Made by a program: the position numbers and the translations under genes
Source of the DNA: CAYGBW01 sp964348185
GTDB taxonomy: Bacteria; Desulfobacterota; BSN033; WVXP01
DNA: 13,614 bases
Assembly (NCBI GenBank): GCA_964348185.1
Contig: CAYGBW010000125.1
Span: 1 to 13,614 of the forward strand
Direction of reading: 5' to 3'
Part shown: piece by piece, positions 1-7,867 of the stretch
Layout: each line of letters starts with the position of its first letter
Numbering within the stretch: the stretch's first letter is position 1
The notes under the pieces: model-generated
Told to the model about the DNA's origin: nothing
The model's input: only the letters and a program-made list of their open reading frames with translations
The model's database searches: none

Positions 1-944
1 CGGCGATAGGTGAGGAACTCCTTGGATCTGAAATCAAGGGCTGTCCCGTACAGGCAATCCTCGCCGAACAGCCCGTTGAGATGGAAAGGGAACTCTACCT
101 CGCCTATCTGATTGACAGAGGGGCCAATCTGCCTGTCGTTATGGCGAGTGTCTCGGGAGGAATCGACATTGAGGAAGTGGCCAGGCAGACCCCTGATAGG
201 ATTATCAAAAGGGCCGTGGACCCCATTTTGGGGGTTCAGGAACATGAAATTCGATTTCTTGCGAAGCTCCTCGAGATCGACACGGTGAGGGCGTTTCAGG
301 CTCTCCTTCAAGGGATGGTCAAAATCTTCAATGATCTGGACGCAACCCTTGTTGAGATAAACCCCCTTGCCGTCACAGGGGATGGTCTCGTCGCTGTGGA
401 TGCAAAGATTCTTCTGGATGATAAGGCCGCTTTCCGACACGAGGAGCGCTTCGCTTCTCTGCGAGAGGTCCAGAGGCGGTTGGACCGCCGCCCCAAGAGA
501 CAAGAAGAACGACTCGCTGAAGAGATGGGAGTTACGTACGTGCCACTGAAGGGAGACATCGGCATCATTGCTGACGGGGCTGGGACCGGCATGCTCACGG
601 TCGATCTCGTCCACGAGGCCGGCGGTCGGCCTGCAGACTTCTGCGAAATGGGAGGGCTTTCCAATGCTGGGACGATGCAAAAAACCATAGAGCTCGTGCT
701 CACCAATCCCCAGGTCAACGTGCTCCTCATCAGCCTGATCGGCGGGCTCACACGGATGGATGAGATGGCCGATGGGATCCTCCAGTATTTGAATGGAACG
801 GGCCGGCGGGTACCGATGGTGATCAGGATGTGTGGGACGAAAGCCGACGTTGGAAAGGAGAGGCTTTCGAAGGTGGGAATCGAGACGTCTGAGGATCTGA
901 CGGAAACCGTTCACAGGGCGGTGGCGCAGGCCAAAGGATCGTGA
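1..944 (+). CDS. sucC: Succinate-CoA ligase (ADP-forming) beta subunit-like protein, 5' end cut off by the window
   Basis: The reading frame is open from base 3, so the ATG at 81 is internal and the true start lies before the window. About 313 residues are visible, matching the last four fifths of SucC (about 388 residues). The first part is the end of the ATP-grasp domain, including MASVSGGIDIEEVA and the metal/nucleotide-site motif VEINPLAV followed by AVDAK. The second part is the CoA-ligase domain (YVPLKGDIGIIADGAG, later ISLIGGLTRMDEMADG). In the family this subunit binds ATP and, with SucD, makes acyl-CoA from acid, CoA and ATP. The usual GGGATKE loop reads GGLSNAG, and RLEGN near the end reads RMCGT. 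It may therefore be a variant that uses another acid, such as malate or another dicarboxylate. SucD starts one base after its stop, and an AAAGGA ribosome binding site for SucD lies inside its end. Confidence 0.9.
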   Translation, partial: AIGEELLGSEIKGCPVQAILAEQPVEMERELYLAYLIDRGANLPVVMASVSGGIDIEEVARQTPDRIIKRAVDPILGVQEHEIRFLAKLLEIDTVRAFQALLQGMVKIFNDLDATLVEINPLAVTGDGLVAVDAKILLDDKAAFRHEERFASLREVQRRLDRRPKRQEERLAEEMGVTYVPLKGDIGIIADGAGTGMLTVDLVHEAGGRPADFCEMGGLSNAGTMQKTIELVLTNPQVNVLLISLIGGLTRMDEMADGILQYLNGTGRRVPMVIRMCGTKADVGKERLSKVGIETSEDLTETVHRAVAQAKGS

Positions 945-945
945 A

Positions 946-1815
946 ATGGCGATTCTGATCGATGAAAACACCCGGGTTTTGGTCCAGGGCATCACGGGCA
1001 ACGTGGGGTCCTTCCAAACGCAAATCATGAAGGCCTACGGCACGAAGATCGTGGCAGGGGTAACGCCGGGAAAGGGGGGGACAGAAATACACGGCGTCCC
1101 CGTATACGATTTCGTCGAGGAAGCTGCCCGAGAACACGACTTCAATGCTGCGATCTGTTTCGTGCCTGCACGGTTTGCCAAGCATGCGGCCATAGAAGTC
1201 ATCAGCAGGGGGGTACAGTTACTCGTGCTGACAACCGAGGGGATCCCGGATCGGGACGTTCTCTCTGTGATTCACTATGGGAGGATCAAGGGGACGGTCA
1301 TCCTCGGGCCAGACACTCCAGGGTTGATCTCACCGGGAAAGTGCAAGCTTGGCGTCCATCCCCACGCCCTGTTCATGAAAGGCCCGGTGGGCATCCTGTC
1401 AAAAAGCGGATCCCTTTCCTACGAGGTTGCCAGGGTATTGACCGCAAGGGGCATCGGCCAGTCAACGGTCGTTGGCATCGGGGGAGGCCCGATCTGGGGA
1501 CTGTCCCAGGAATCGGTATTGAGGCAGTTCGAGGAGGACCCCGAAACCAAAGTTATCGTGCTTCTTGGCGAGGTTGGTGGGACGATGGAACACGATGCGG
1601 CCGCTTTTATCCAAACCCATATGACGAAGCCGGTCATTGCCCTTGTCGTTGGCCGCACGGCGCCCAAAGGAGCTCAAATGGGGCACGCCGGTGCCATCAT
1701 CGAAGGGGAAGAGGCAACGGCGGAGAGTAAAATGCTGGCCCTGGAAAAAGCCGGTGCGGTGATCGCCAGAAACTCCGCAGAGCTTCCCGAAATCATCAAG
1801 AGGATTGGAGTGTGA
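946..1815 (+). CDS. sucD: Succinate-CoA ligase alpha subunit-like protein
   Basis: This complete protein of 289 residues matches the usual SucD length. It has an N-terminal CoA-binding Rossmann domain (VQGITGNVGSFQ at about 14-25) and the GPDTPGLISPG loop at about 121-131. The ligase domain contains SKSGSLSYE at about 152-160, IGGGPIWG at about 178-185, and GHAGAI, whose His247 corresponds to the phosphohistidine of the family. With the beta subunit just upstream it should form the heteromeric CoA ligase in the cytoplasm. Relative to E. coli SucD, GPNTPG is GPDTPG and GGDPIPG is GGGPIWG, so the acid specificity may not be succinate. The start is set by the stop of the upstream gene and by AAAGGA seven bases before the ATG. 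The next gene begins six bases after its stop, so the three genes look like one transcript. Confidence 0.93.
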   Translation: MAILIDENTRVLVQGITGNVGSFQTQIMKAYGTKIVAGVTPGKGGTEIHGVPVYDFVEEAAREHDFNAAICFVPARFAKHAAIEVISRGVQLLVLTTEGIPDRDVLSVIHYGRIKGTVILGPDTPGLISPGKCKLGVHPHALFMKGPVGILSKSGSLSYEVARVLTARGIGQSTVVGIGGGPIWGLSQESVLRQFEEDPETKVIVLLGEVGGTMEHDAAAFIQTHMTKPVIALVVGRTAPKGAQMGHAGAIIEGEEATAESKMLALEKAGAVIARNSAELPEIIKRIGV

Positions 1816-1821
1816 TCGAGG

Positions 1822-2043
1822 ATGGCCATATACATCGATGAAAAGATCTGCAAGGGTTGTCGGATATGCGTCCTGAGCTGCCCGAGGGACATTTACCGGC
1901 TGTCGGAAAAGCGCAATGTGAAAGGATACAATGTAGCTGAAGTTGTCCACCCAGAGAACTGCAGAGCCTGCAAGTTGTGCGAAATCAGTTGCCCAGATCT
2001 TGCCATATACGTGGAATCCTCGATTGAATCAGAGGAGGAGTAA
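1822..2043 (+). CDS. Small 2[4Fe-4S] ferredoxin, resembling the delta subunit of 2-oxoacid:ferredoxin oxidoreductase
   Basis: This 73-residue protein carries two full CxxCxxCxxxCP motifs, with Cys10, 13, 16, 20 and Cys47, 50, 53, 57, each enough for one [4Fe-4S] cluster. The opening AIYIDEKICKGCRICVLSCP is typical of the small delta subunits (KorD/VorD type) of 2-oxoacid:ferredoxin oxidoreductases. In such operons the alpha, beta and gamma catalytic subunits usually follow and are often near sucCD. Here a racemase follows after a 115-base gap, so the catalytic subunits are missing, relocated or encoded elsewhere. A GAGG lies just before the ATG. The acidic tail (SSIESEEE) is ordinary for this group. 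It could also be a free-standing electron carrier for another enzyme. Confidence 0.88.
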   Translation: MAIYIDEKICKGCRICVLSCPRDIYRLSEKRNVKGYNVAEVVHPENCRACKLCEISCPDLAIYVESSIESEEE

Positions 2044-2158
2044 ACCTCTGTGCAACTCCCCAGAGAGATGGAGGTCTTCGGCAAATTCCCCTTCCCATTA
2101 ACACGCCTGGTCTTCGCACTGGCGGGTTGCTGAGAAAGGGGCTGTAGGGAGAAAGGCT

Positions 2159-2854
2159 TTGCCCGAGCAAACCATTGGCATAATTGGCGGTATGGGGCCA
2201 GAGGCCACGTTGGAGCTCTTCCGGCGCATCGTGGCTCGTACTCCGGCTGATCGTGATCAGGATCATCTCCGCATATTGATCGACAACAATCCCAAGATCC
2301 CGGACCGCAGTGAGGCCATCCTGGCTCACGGGCCTGATCCTTTTCCTGCGTTATTGGCTTCGGCGAGGACGCTGGAGCAAGGGGGAGCCGGTTTTTTGAT
2401 CATTCCATGCAATACGGCTCATCATTGGCTTCCCGAGCTTCGCCGGTCGGTTTCGATCCCCATAATCGACATGGTCGATGAGACCGGGGCAGCGGTAACG
2501 AAACAGAGACCCCCTGTGAAAACAGTTGGTCTTCTGGCCACTTCCGGTACCCTGAGGGTGGAACTATACCAACGGGCCCTGGCCCAAAGAGGGCTCTCGT
2601 CTCTGGCGCCTGAGCCGGAGGAACAGACGACGGTTATGGAGGTCATCTATTCGATCAAGGCTGGAGACTACACGTCAACAAGGCGGGCCCTAGAACTCGC
2701 CCAAACGCTTATTCACCGGGGCGCTGACGGGTTGATTCTCGGTTGCACAGAACTCTCACTGATTGCAAAGGAAGAGAAACTGGGCTGCCCTCTGTTCGAT
2801 CCCCTCTCGGTTTTAGCCGAGAAAGCGGTCGAAAGGGCAAGAGGGAATATCTAA
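2159..2854 (+). CDS. Aspartate/glutamate racemase family protein
   Basis: This 231-residue cytoplasmic protein belongs to the PLP-independent aspartate/glutamate racemase superfamily and has normal length. It begins with the family signature IGIIGGMGPEAT (6-17). The two catalytic cysteines are both present: PCNTAHHW (Cys84) and GCTELSLI (Cys196). Such enzymes interconvert amino-acid stereoisomers by two-base chemistry, and relatives include hydantoin racemase. The start is a TTG at 2159 with AGGGAG seven bases upstream. No ATG or GTG would keep the first beta strand, so TTG is the likely start. The next element is a ruined N-carbamoylase gene, then a D-2-hydroxyacid dehydrogenase and HyuB, so a role in catabolism of a D/L amino-acid derivative is plausible. 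The exact substrate cannot be read from the sequence. Confidence 0.88.
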   Translation: MPEQTIGIIGGMGPEATLELFRRIVARTPADRDQDHLRILIDNNPKIPDRSEAILAHGPDPFPALLASARTLEQGGAGFLIIPCNTAHHWLPELRRSVSIPIIDMVDETGAAVTKQRPPVKTVGLLATSGTLRVELYQRALAQRGLSSLAPEPEEQTTVMEVIYSIKAGDYTSTRRALELAQTLIHRGADGLILGCTELSLIAKEEKLGCPLFDPLSVLAEKAVERARGNI

Positions 2855-2888
2855 ATCGACGGTCTACGACGGAAGGGGAGGCGAATAG

Positions 2889-3431
2889 ATGTCTCATAAG
2901 GTACGAATTGGTGCTGGCCAGATGGGGCCTGGCTCTCTGCAGCGGAATATGCTGAAAAGGGTCTGAGCAATTTCGAAAAACTGTATTTTACCCCGGGGAA
3001 CCTGGGATACCCGGTTTTCGACCTCCAAGGGGTGAAGGGGGGTGTTCAGATCTGCTACGACCGGTTCTTCCCTGAGGGTCTCGGGCGCTAACGCTGAGGG
3101 GTGCCCAATTGGTTTTCACACCGACAGTCCTCCCCCTCCGGGGACTAGAGTGGCGAGAAACCTCTTTTGAACCCGTTCTCCGGGTGCGATCTTTTGAGAA
3201 CAATGTTTTTGTCATTGGGGTAAACAAAGGGGGGGTCGAAAATGATCTGGAATTCGCCGGGGAAACCCTGTCATCAATCCCATTGGCGGCATGGTGATGA
3301 AAAAGTCTCAGACCCAAAACGACGAACTGGTGACCGTGGAGATTGATCTGGACGACATCAGCGAGGCGAAAAAGATCCTCCCCCTATTCCGTGACCGAAG
3401 GCCTTCAGAATATGGGACACTGACGGAATGA
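2889..3431 (+). pseudogene. Remnant of a nitrilase-superfamily N-carbamoylase/amidase gene (internal deletion and frameshifts)
   Basis: The remnant spans three reading frames. Bases 2889-2966 give a clear N-terminus (MSHKVRIGAGQMGP) after a good AAGGGGAGG ribosome site, but stop at TGA 2964-2966. From about 2954 the next frame gives NFEKLYFTPGNLGYPVFDL, then VQICYDRFFPEG, which holds the nucleophile Cys of carbon-nitrogen hydrolases. A one-base loss near 3083 shifts to a frame reading LTLRGAQLVFTPTVLP and later RSFENNVFVIGVNKGG. A second one-base loss near 3271 shifts to a frame reading NPIGGMVMKKSQ and, at the end, FRDRRPSEYGTLTE. Intact relatives such as N-carbamoyl-D-amino acid hydrolase are about 300 residues. 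Roughly 100 residues carrying the catalytic Glu and Lys regions are missing between the first two parts, so no active enzyme can be made. The family match is from recalled motifs. Confidence 0.85.
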
Positions 3432-3461
3432 TTTCCCCAGGGTATTGAACAGGCTTAGGCC

Positions 3462-4457
3462 ATGTCACTCCCGAAATTACTGGTCACACGGAACCAGACC
3501 TTTCCCGTCGATGAGGCCACCCTTCACCAAAGGCTTTCGAGGCTGGCGGAAGTCGTCTATATTGACGTCCCCTTTGACTTTGCCACTGCGGCTCAGGCTC
3601 GGGATTTCGAGATGGCCCTGGCAGGGGCAGCTGCGCTCTTTCTGAGACCGGGCCGCGTAACGGCCAGGGCGCTCCGTTCTGCTCGAAAACTGAAGGTGAT
3701 CGCCGTGCATGGGGCAGGCGTGGATCAAGTCGACGTAGAGGCCGCCACCCGCATGGGCATCTACGTGACCAATGCCCCTGGGGCAAACGCCCAGGCAGTG
3801 GCCGAGCTCACCCTGGGACTCATGCTATGCTGGGTGCGACGCATCCCCTGGGCTGTAGAGCAAGTTAGGGACCGTAAAGGCTGGGATGAGGGGAGGTTTC
3901 TCGGGACTGAGTTATCGGGCAAAACCCTCGGCGTGGTGGGGCTCGGACAGGTGGGTCGGCGGGTGGCTCGGCAAGCGCTGGCCTTGGGTATGGGTGTCCT
4001 GGCTTATGATCCTTATGTACCGGCTGAGGTGGGGGAATCCTTGGGGGCACCTTTGATTGATCTAAAGGCGCTGTTATCAAAGGCGGATGTGGTGAGTATC
4101 CATGTCCCCTTGACCGAGGAAACCAGACATCTCTTCGGCGAGTCAGAATTCAGGGCGATGAAGGAGACCGCGCTCCTCGTCAACACCTCCCGGGCACGGG
4201 TTGTGGAAATGGAGGCCCTGCGACGAGCCCTAGGGCAGGGCCTGATTGCTGGGGCCGCACTGGATGTGTTCGATCCGGAACCTCCTCCTCCAGATGAGCC
4301 GTTGCTTGCGATGGAAAACGTTCTGGTAACGCCCCACATGGGCGGTTCGACGAGAGAGTGTCTTCAGGCCATCGCCAGCGTGGCGGCAGCCGACATCGCT
4401 CGAGTCCTTCAAGGGCGGCCCCCCTTGAATGCCGTGAATGAAGTCAAAGGGAGCTGA
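3462..4457 (+). CDS. D-isomer-specific 2-hydroxyacid dehydrogenase (NAD-binding)
   Basis: This 331-residue protein has the usual length for D-2-hydroxyacid dehydrogenases, which reduce a 2-oxoacid to the D-2-hydroxyacid (or the reverse) with NAD(P)(H). The N-terminal catalytic half includes VIAVHGAGVDQVDVEAA (79-95). The nucleotide-binding domain shows GVVGLGQVGRRVA (157-169) followed by AYDPYV, where the Asp after the second strand favours NAD. The catalytic triad is visible: Arg244 in NTSRAR, Glu273 in DVFDPEP and His292 in PHMGGST. The residues after the catalytic Arg are AR rather than the common GG or GA. The ATG at 3462 has only a weak ribosome site. The HyuB-type gene begins right at its stop, so the two are translationally coupled. 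Phosphoglycerate dehydrogenase is the nearest named relative, but the C-terminal ACT domain is absent, so serine synthesis is less likely. Confidence 0.92.
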   Translation: MSLPKLLVTRNQTFPVDEATLHQRLSRLAEVVYIDVPFDFATAAQARDFEMALAGAAALFLRPGRVTARALRSARKLKVIAVHGAGVDQVDVEAATRMGIYVTNAPGANAQAVAELTLGLMLCWVRRIPWAVEQVRDRKGWDEGRFLGTELSGKTLGVVGLGQVGRRVARQALALGMGVLAYDPYVPAEVGESLGAPLIDLKALLSKADVVSIHVPLTEETRHLFGESEFRAMKETALLVNTSRARVVEMEALRRALGQGLIAGAALDVFDPEPPPPDEPLLAMENVLVTPHMGGSTRECLQAIASVAAADIARVLQGRPPLNAVNEVKGS

Positions 4458-4460
4458 TTG

Positions 4461-6227
4461 GTGAAGAGCGGGATCGACCCTGTTTCAGTCGAGGTGATGC
4501 GGAACGCTCTCATGTCCATCTGTGACGAAATGTCCGCGGCACTCGTCAGAACGGCTTATTCGACCAACATCAAGGATCGCCGCGACGCCTCTTGTGCGAT
4601 CTACATGGCGAGTGGAGAGGTTGTGGCCCAGTCCGAGATTGGGACCCCACTCCACCTGGGCGTGATGCCTGCGGTGGTGAGGACGGTGTTGAGGCGGTTT
4701 CCTGTGAGTTCCCTGAAGCCCGGAGATGGGATCATCTACAACAACCCCTATCCGGAAGGGCCCGGTCACCTGAACGACGTGACCCTCGTCACTCCCGTTT
4801 TCATGGAGGGGTGCCCAGTGGCTCTGGTTGCCAATCAGGCCCACCACGTGGATGTGGGTGGATTTGCGCCGGGGAGCATGCCCTTCGGTGTCACCGAGAT
4901 CTTCCAGGTGGGACTGCAGATTCCCCCTGTTCGGATTATCAAGGAGCGGGTGGTCGATGAGGAGATTCTGTCCCTTTTGCAGGAAAACGTGCGAACCAAG
5001 GTGGAATTCAAGGGCGACCTGCTGGCCCAGTATGCGGCAAATAACGTGGGCGAGCAGCGGCTCTCTGATCTATTGAGGAAACAGGGAACAGAGACGGTCC
5101 TCCTCCACATGAAGGAGATCATGAACTACTCAGAGCGTCGAATGCGGACCGGGATAGAGAAGATCAAGGATGGATCTTACGTTTTTGAGGATTATATCGA
5201 AGGGGATAGTATCTCGGACGACCTCGTCACCGTCAAGGTCACCGTGACGGTTTCCGGGGATGAGGTGACGGCCGATTTCACGGGGACGTCCCCTGAGGTG
5301 AAGGGGCCCATGAACTGCCGGAAGGCCTCAACAGAGGCCTGTGTCTATTATGTCATCAAGAGTCTGGCTGACCCGGGTGTCCCCCCCAATACAGGGTCTT
5401 ACCGCCCGATCCATGTGGTCGCGCCCGAAGGGAGCCTGGTCAACGCTCGGTACCCTCGGTCTGTGGTCCACTCGAACATCATTACGACCCACAGAATCGT
5501 AGACTGTCTCATGGGCGCCCTGCTGGAGGCGATCCCTGAGCGGGTGATGGCCGCCCATCATGGGACCCAGAACCTTCTCAACATCGGCGGAATGAGTTTT
5601 CGGACGGGAAGGCTGTACAACTACATCGAAACCTATGGGGGCGGGCAGGGGGCACTCCACTGCCAGGATGGGATGGACGGCGTCCACTCCCACATGACCA
5701 ATACCCGGAACGCCCCTGTGGAAATCATCGAGGCCACCTATCCCCTGATGGTAAGGCGGTACGGCCTTGTATCCAATTCTGAAGGACCGGGAAAGTTCCG
5801 GGGTGGGATGGGGATGTTCCGGGAGATCACGTTTCTCGAAAAAGAGACAACCCTCACCATCAGCTCGGACCGAAACAAGATCCGGCCATGGGGGGTATTC
5901 GACGGGAAATCCGCCTCTCCAGCCCAGTGCCGCCTGGTCGATTCCAAGGGCAATGATCTCGAAATCCCCTCGAAAGCAACGCTAAGGGTAGAGAAGGGGG
6001 ATACGATGACCACCGTGACCTCCGGTGGCGGTGGCTGGGGGGACCCCTATGAGAGAGACCCAGAGAAGGTGAGGTGGGACGTCCAGGAGGATTTGGTATC
6101 TATCGAGCGGGCCCAAACAGAATACGGGGTGATTCTGACGGGCGATCCCCCTGAGATTGTCCAAGAAGGGACAGAAGAAACCAGAGGACGAAAGCGAAAA
6201 CAACAGCACGAAGAAAAGAGTCCATGA
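4461..6227 (+). CDS. hyuB: Hydantoinase/oxoprolinase B family protein (HyuB-type), without an adjacent HyuA
   Basis: The protein is about 588 residues and covers the full HyuB/oxoprolinase C-terminal family. Typical landmarks are DPVSVEVMRNAL near the start, RTAYSTNIKDRRDASCAIY (about 30-48), NNPYPEGPGHLNDVTLVTPV (about 94-113), NQAHHVDVGG (about 125-134, likely metal-binding), IFQVGLQIPPVRI, and GGGGWGDPYERDPEKV near the C-terminus. In the family HyuB pairs with HyuA to hydrolyse hydantoins, N-methylhydantoin or 5-oxoproline with ATP, or, as carboxylase subunits, to act on acetone or acetophenone. No HyuA is present, either upstream (a dehydrogenase) or downstream (repeat DNA, then an mttB-like gene). 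GTG at 4461 is preferred, with AAAGGGAG about seven bases upstream; TTG at 4458 is one codon earlier and also possible. The lysine- and glutamate-rich tail (last 30 residues) looks like a disordered extension. Confidence 0.9.
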   Translation: MKSGIDPVSVEVMRNALMSICDEMSAALVRTAYSTNIKDRRDASCAIYMASGEVVAQSEIGTPLHLGVMPAVVRTVLRRFPVSSLKPGDGIIYNNPYPEGPGHLNDVTLVTPVFMEGCPVALVANQAHHVDVGGFAPGSMPFGVTEIFQVGLQIPPVRIIKERVVDEEILSLLQENVRTKVEFKGDLLAQYAANNVGEQRLSDLLRKQGTETVLLHMKEIMNYSERRMRTGIEKIKDGSYVFEDYIEGDSISDDLVTVKVTVTVSGDEVTADFTGTSPEVKGPMNCRKASTEACVYYVIKSLADPGVPPNTGSYRPIHVVAPEGSLVNARYPRSVVHSNIITTHRIVDCLMGALLEAIPERVMAAHHGTQNLLNIGGMSFRTGRLYNYIETYGGGQGALHCQDGMDGVHSHMTNTRNAPVEIIEATYPLMVRRYGLVSNSEGPGKFRGGMGMFREITFLEKETTLTISSDRNKIRPWGVFDGKSASPAQCRLVDSKGNDLEIPSKATLRVEKGDTMTTVTSGGGGWGDPYERDPEKVRWDVQEDLVSIERAQTEYGVILTGDPPEIVQEGTEETRGRKRKQQHEEKSP

Positions 6228-6285
6228 CCCCTTCAACAGAGAATGACCGGATTGAGCTTTTGAGCCGAATCCGGAAGGATTTTGG

Positions 6286-6408
6286 TCTGTTGCTTGTGGT
6301 CCGTGGTCGGTCGTCAGTTGTGCCTTGTTCCTTTTTCCTCACGAGATTCCGGCAACAGACAACTGACAACCGACCGCCGATAACAGATCACTGATAACTG
6401 ACAACTGA
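6286..6408. repeat. Degenerate heptanucleotide repeats in inverted orientation around a spacer
   Basis: Bases 6353-6408 divide exactly into eight 7-base units: CAACAGA, CAACTGA, CAACCGA, CCGCCGA, TAACAGA, TCACTGA, TAACTGA, CAACTGA. Bases 6286-6320 read as five units of the opposite strand: TCTGTTG, CTTGTGG, TCCGTGG, TCGGTCG, TCAGTTG. The best paired arms are 6305-6321 and 6359-6375, 17 base pairs with one mismatch around a 37-base spacer. The element fills most of the 206-base gap between the HyuB-type and MttB-type genes and ends 12 bases before the ribosome site of the latter, so it would lie in that gene's leader. Short tandem repeats of seven bases are known from other bacterial groups; function here is unknown. 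Confidence 0.8.
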
Positions 6409-6433
6409 CGTTGTTTTGGCGGGGAGCTATGAA

Positions 6434-7867
6434 ATGATCGAGTCCAATTTGATTGCCCTGGAATCTCCATACTACCGGAGGCTTTCGGACACGCAGCTTC
6501 AGCAAATCCACAATGCGAGCCTGGAGATCATGGAGAGGACGGGAATTCGCTTCAACGACGAGGAGGCGGTGCGTCTGTTCATGAAGGGAGGGGCTGAAGT
6601 GACCGATGGAAATCGGGTCCATATCCCTTCCTGGAGGGTGGAGTGGGCCTTGAGTATAGTCCCCAAGCAGATCCTTCTCTACGACCAAACGGGAAAAGTC
6701 GCTATCCGACTTTCCGGAAGGAAGTCCTACTACGGGAATGGATCTGACCTCCTTCACATCATCGATCATCGAACCGACGAACGGCGTAGACCCGTTCTCC
6801 AGGACATTTGTGACCTCGTTGGCCTCCTGGATGGGCTCCCCCATTATGACTTTGTCATGTCTGGCTTCATTCCCTCGGATATCAGCCCGGATAAAGCGGA
6901 GCTCCATCAGATGCTGGCGATGTTGGAGAACACCCGTAAACCGATCATCTATGTGACCACCAATCTGGAGAATACGGAGGCCGAGGTCGCCATGGCCGAA
7001 GTCGCTGCCGGTGGGGAGGACGATTTCAGAAGGCGACCCTTTGCCGCCTGCTACATCAACATCACCCACCCCCTGAGGCACAATCCCGAGAGCGTTCAAA
7101 AGCTTCTGTTTCTTGCGGGAAAAGGACTTCCTGCCATTTACCGTCCAAGCATTGTGACCCGGGGCCTTTCCACCCCCGTCACCGTCCCCGGATTTTTGGC
7201 GGTCAACAACGCGGCATGTCTGGCAGGACTTGTCCTGTCCCAACTCAAGAGAGAAGGGGCTCCCTTCATCCGGGACAGCTGCGCGGGGGGAACGTTTGAT
7301 ATGAGGACCACCGTAGGCCTTCATTCTGCCCCGGAGGTGAGAGGGTTCAATGAGGAGTTGGCGCATTTTTATAACCTCCCCTGTTTTGGAATCGGCGGGA
7401 CGAGCGCCTCCAAGACGGTCGACCAACAGGCGGCCCTGGAAGCTGCGCTCACCTTGAACACCTCGACCCTGGCCGGGGCCCAGTTGATCCACGACGTGGG
7501 GTATATGGATTCGGGAACGACCACGGCCTTGACTCAGGTGGTCATATGCCATGAGATCATCGCCTGGATCAAGCACTACATGAGAGGTCTTGTCATCGAT
7601 AGGGAGTCCCTCGCCCTTGATGTGGTCGAGGAGGTGGGCACGGATGGGAATTTCATCGATACCGATCATACCCTGCGACATTTCAAGGAGGATGAGTATC
7701 CCGAACTGAGGGATCACCAACGCTATGAGGATTGGTTGAGCGCCGGAGGCACGACCCTCAAGGATCGGGCGCGGGATGCCGTGCGGCAGTTACTGGCTGA
7801 GCACCACCCCCGGAAATTCGAGCCGTCCATCCACAAAGCCCTTCGAAAGATCGTGGATAGCGCATAA
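6434..7867 (+). CDS. Trimethylamine methyltransferase (MttB) family protein without pyrrolysine
   Basis: This 477-residue protein matches the MttB family over its full length. These corrinoid-dependent methyltransferases form a TIM barrel and move a methyl group from a quaternary or tertiary amine to a Co(I) corrinoid protein. Visible features are LEIMERTGIRF near the N-terminus, YYGNGSDLLH, the IGGTSASKTVDQQAALEAAL segment (about 320-339) and LIHDVGYMDSGTTTALTQ (about 351-368). There is no in-frame TAG, so it is not the pyrrolysine enzyme for trimethylamine. It falls with the standard-codon group that includes glycine betaine, proline betaine and carnitine demethylases. The ATG at 6434 is chosen because GGGGAG sits seven bases upstream; an in-frame TTG at 6416 lies before that site. 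No corrinoid protein or activating reductase gene is in the window. The substrate is unknown. Confidence 0.9.
   Translation: MIESNLIALESPYYRRLSDTQLQQIHNASLEIMERTGIRFNDEEAVRLFMKGGAEVTDGNRVHIPSWRVEWALSIVPKQILLYDQTGKVAIRLSGRKSYYGNGSDLLHIIDHRTDERRRPVLQDICDLVGLLDGLPHYDFVMSGFIPSDISPDKAELHQMLAMLENTRKPIIYVTTNLENTEAEVAMAEVAAGGEDDFRRRPFAACYINITHPLRHNPESVQKLLFLAGKGLPAIYRPSIVTRGLSTPVTVPGFLAVNNAACLAGLVLSQLKREGAPFIRDSCAGGTFDMRTTVGLHSAPEVRGFNEELAHFYNLPCFGIGGTSASKTVDQQAALEAALTLNTSTLAGAQLIHDVGYMDSGTTTALTQVVICHEIIAWIKHYMRGLVIDRESLALDVVEEVGTDGNFIDTDHTLRHFKEDEYPELRDHQRYEDWLSAGGTTLKDRARDAVRQLLAEHHPRKFEPSIHKALRKIVDSA

Noticed and set aside
6353..6408. CRISPR-like array
   Set aside because: Units are only 7 bases, contiguous and without spacers, so this is a tandem repeat.
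6314..7720. Long open frame of 468 codons on the minus strand opposite the mttB-like gene
   Set aside because: The plus strand has clear family motifs and a ribosome site, while the antisense frame has no recognisable motif and reflects GC-biased codon positions.
6434..7867. Pyrrolysine-encoding trimethylamine methyltransferase
   Set aside because: There is no in-frame TAG in the reading frame, which runs uninterrupted to a TAA.
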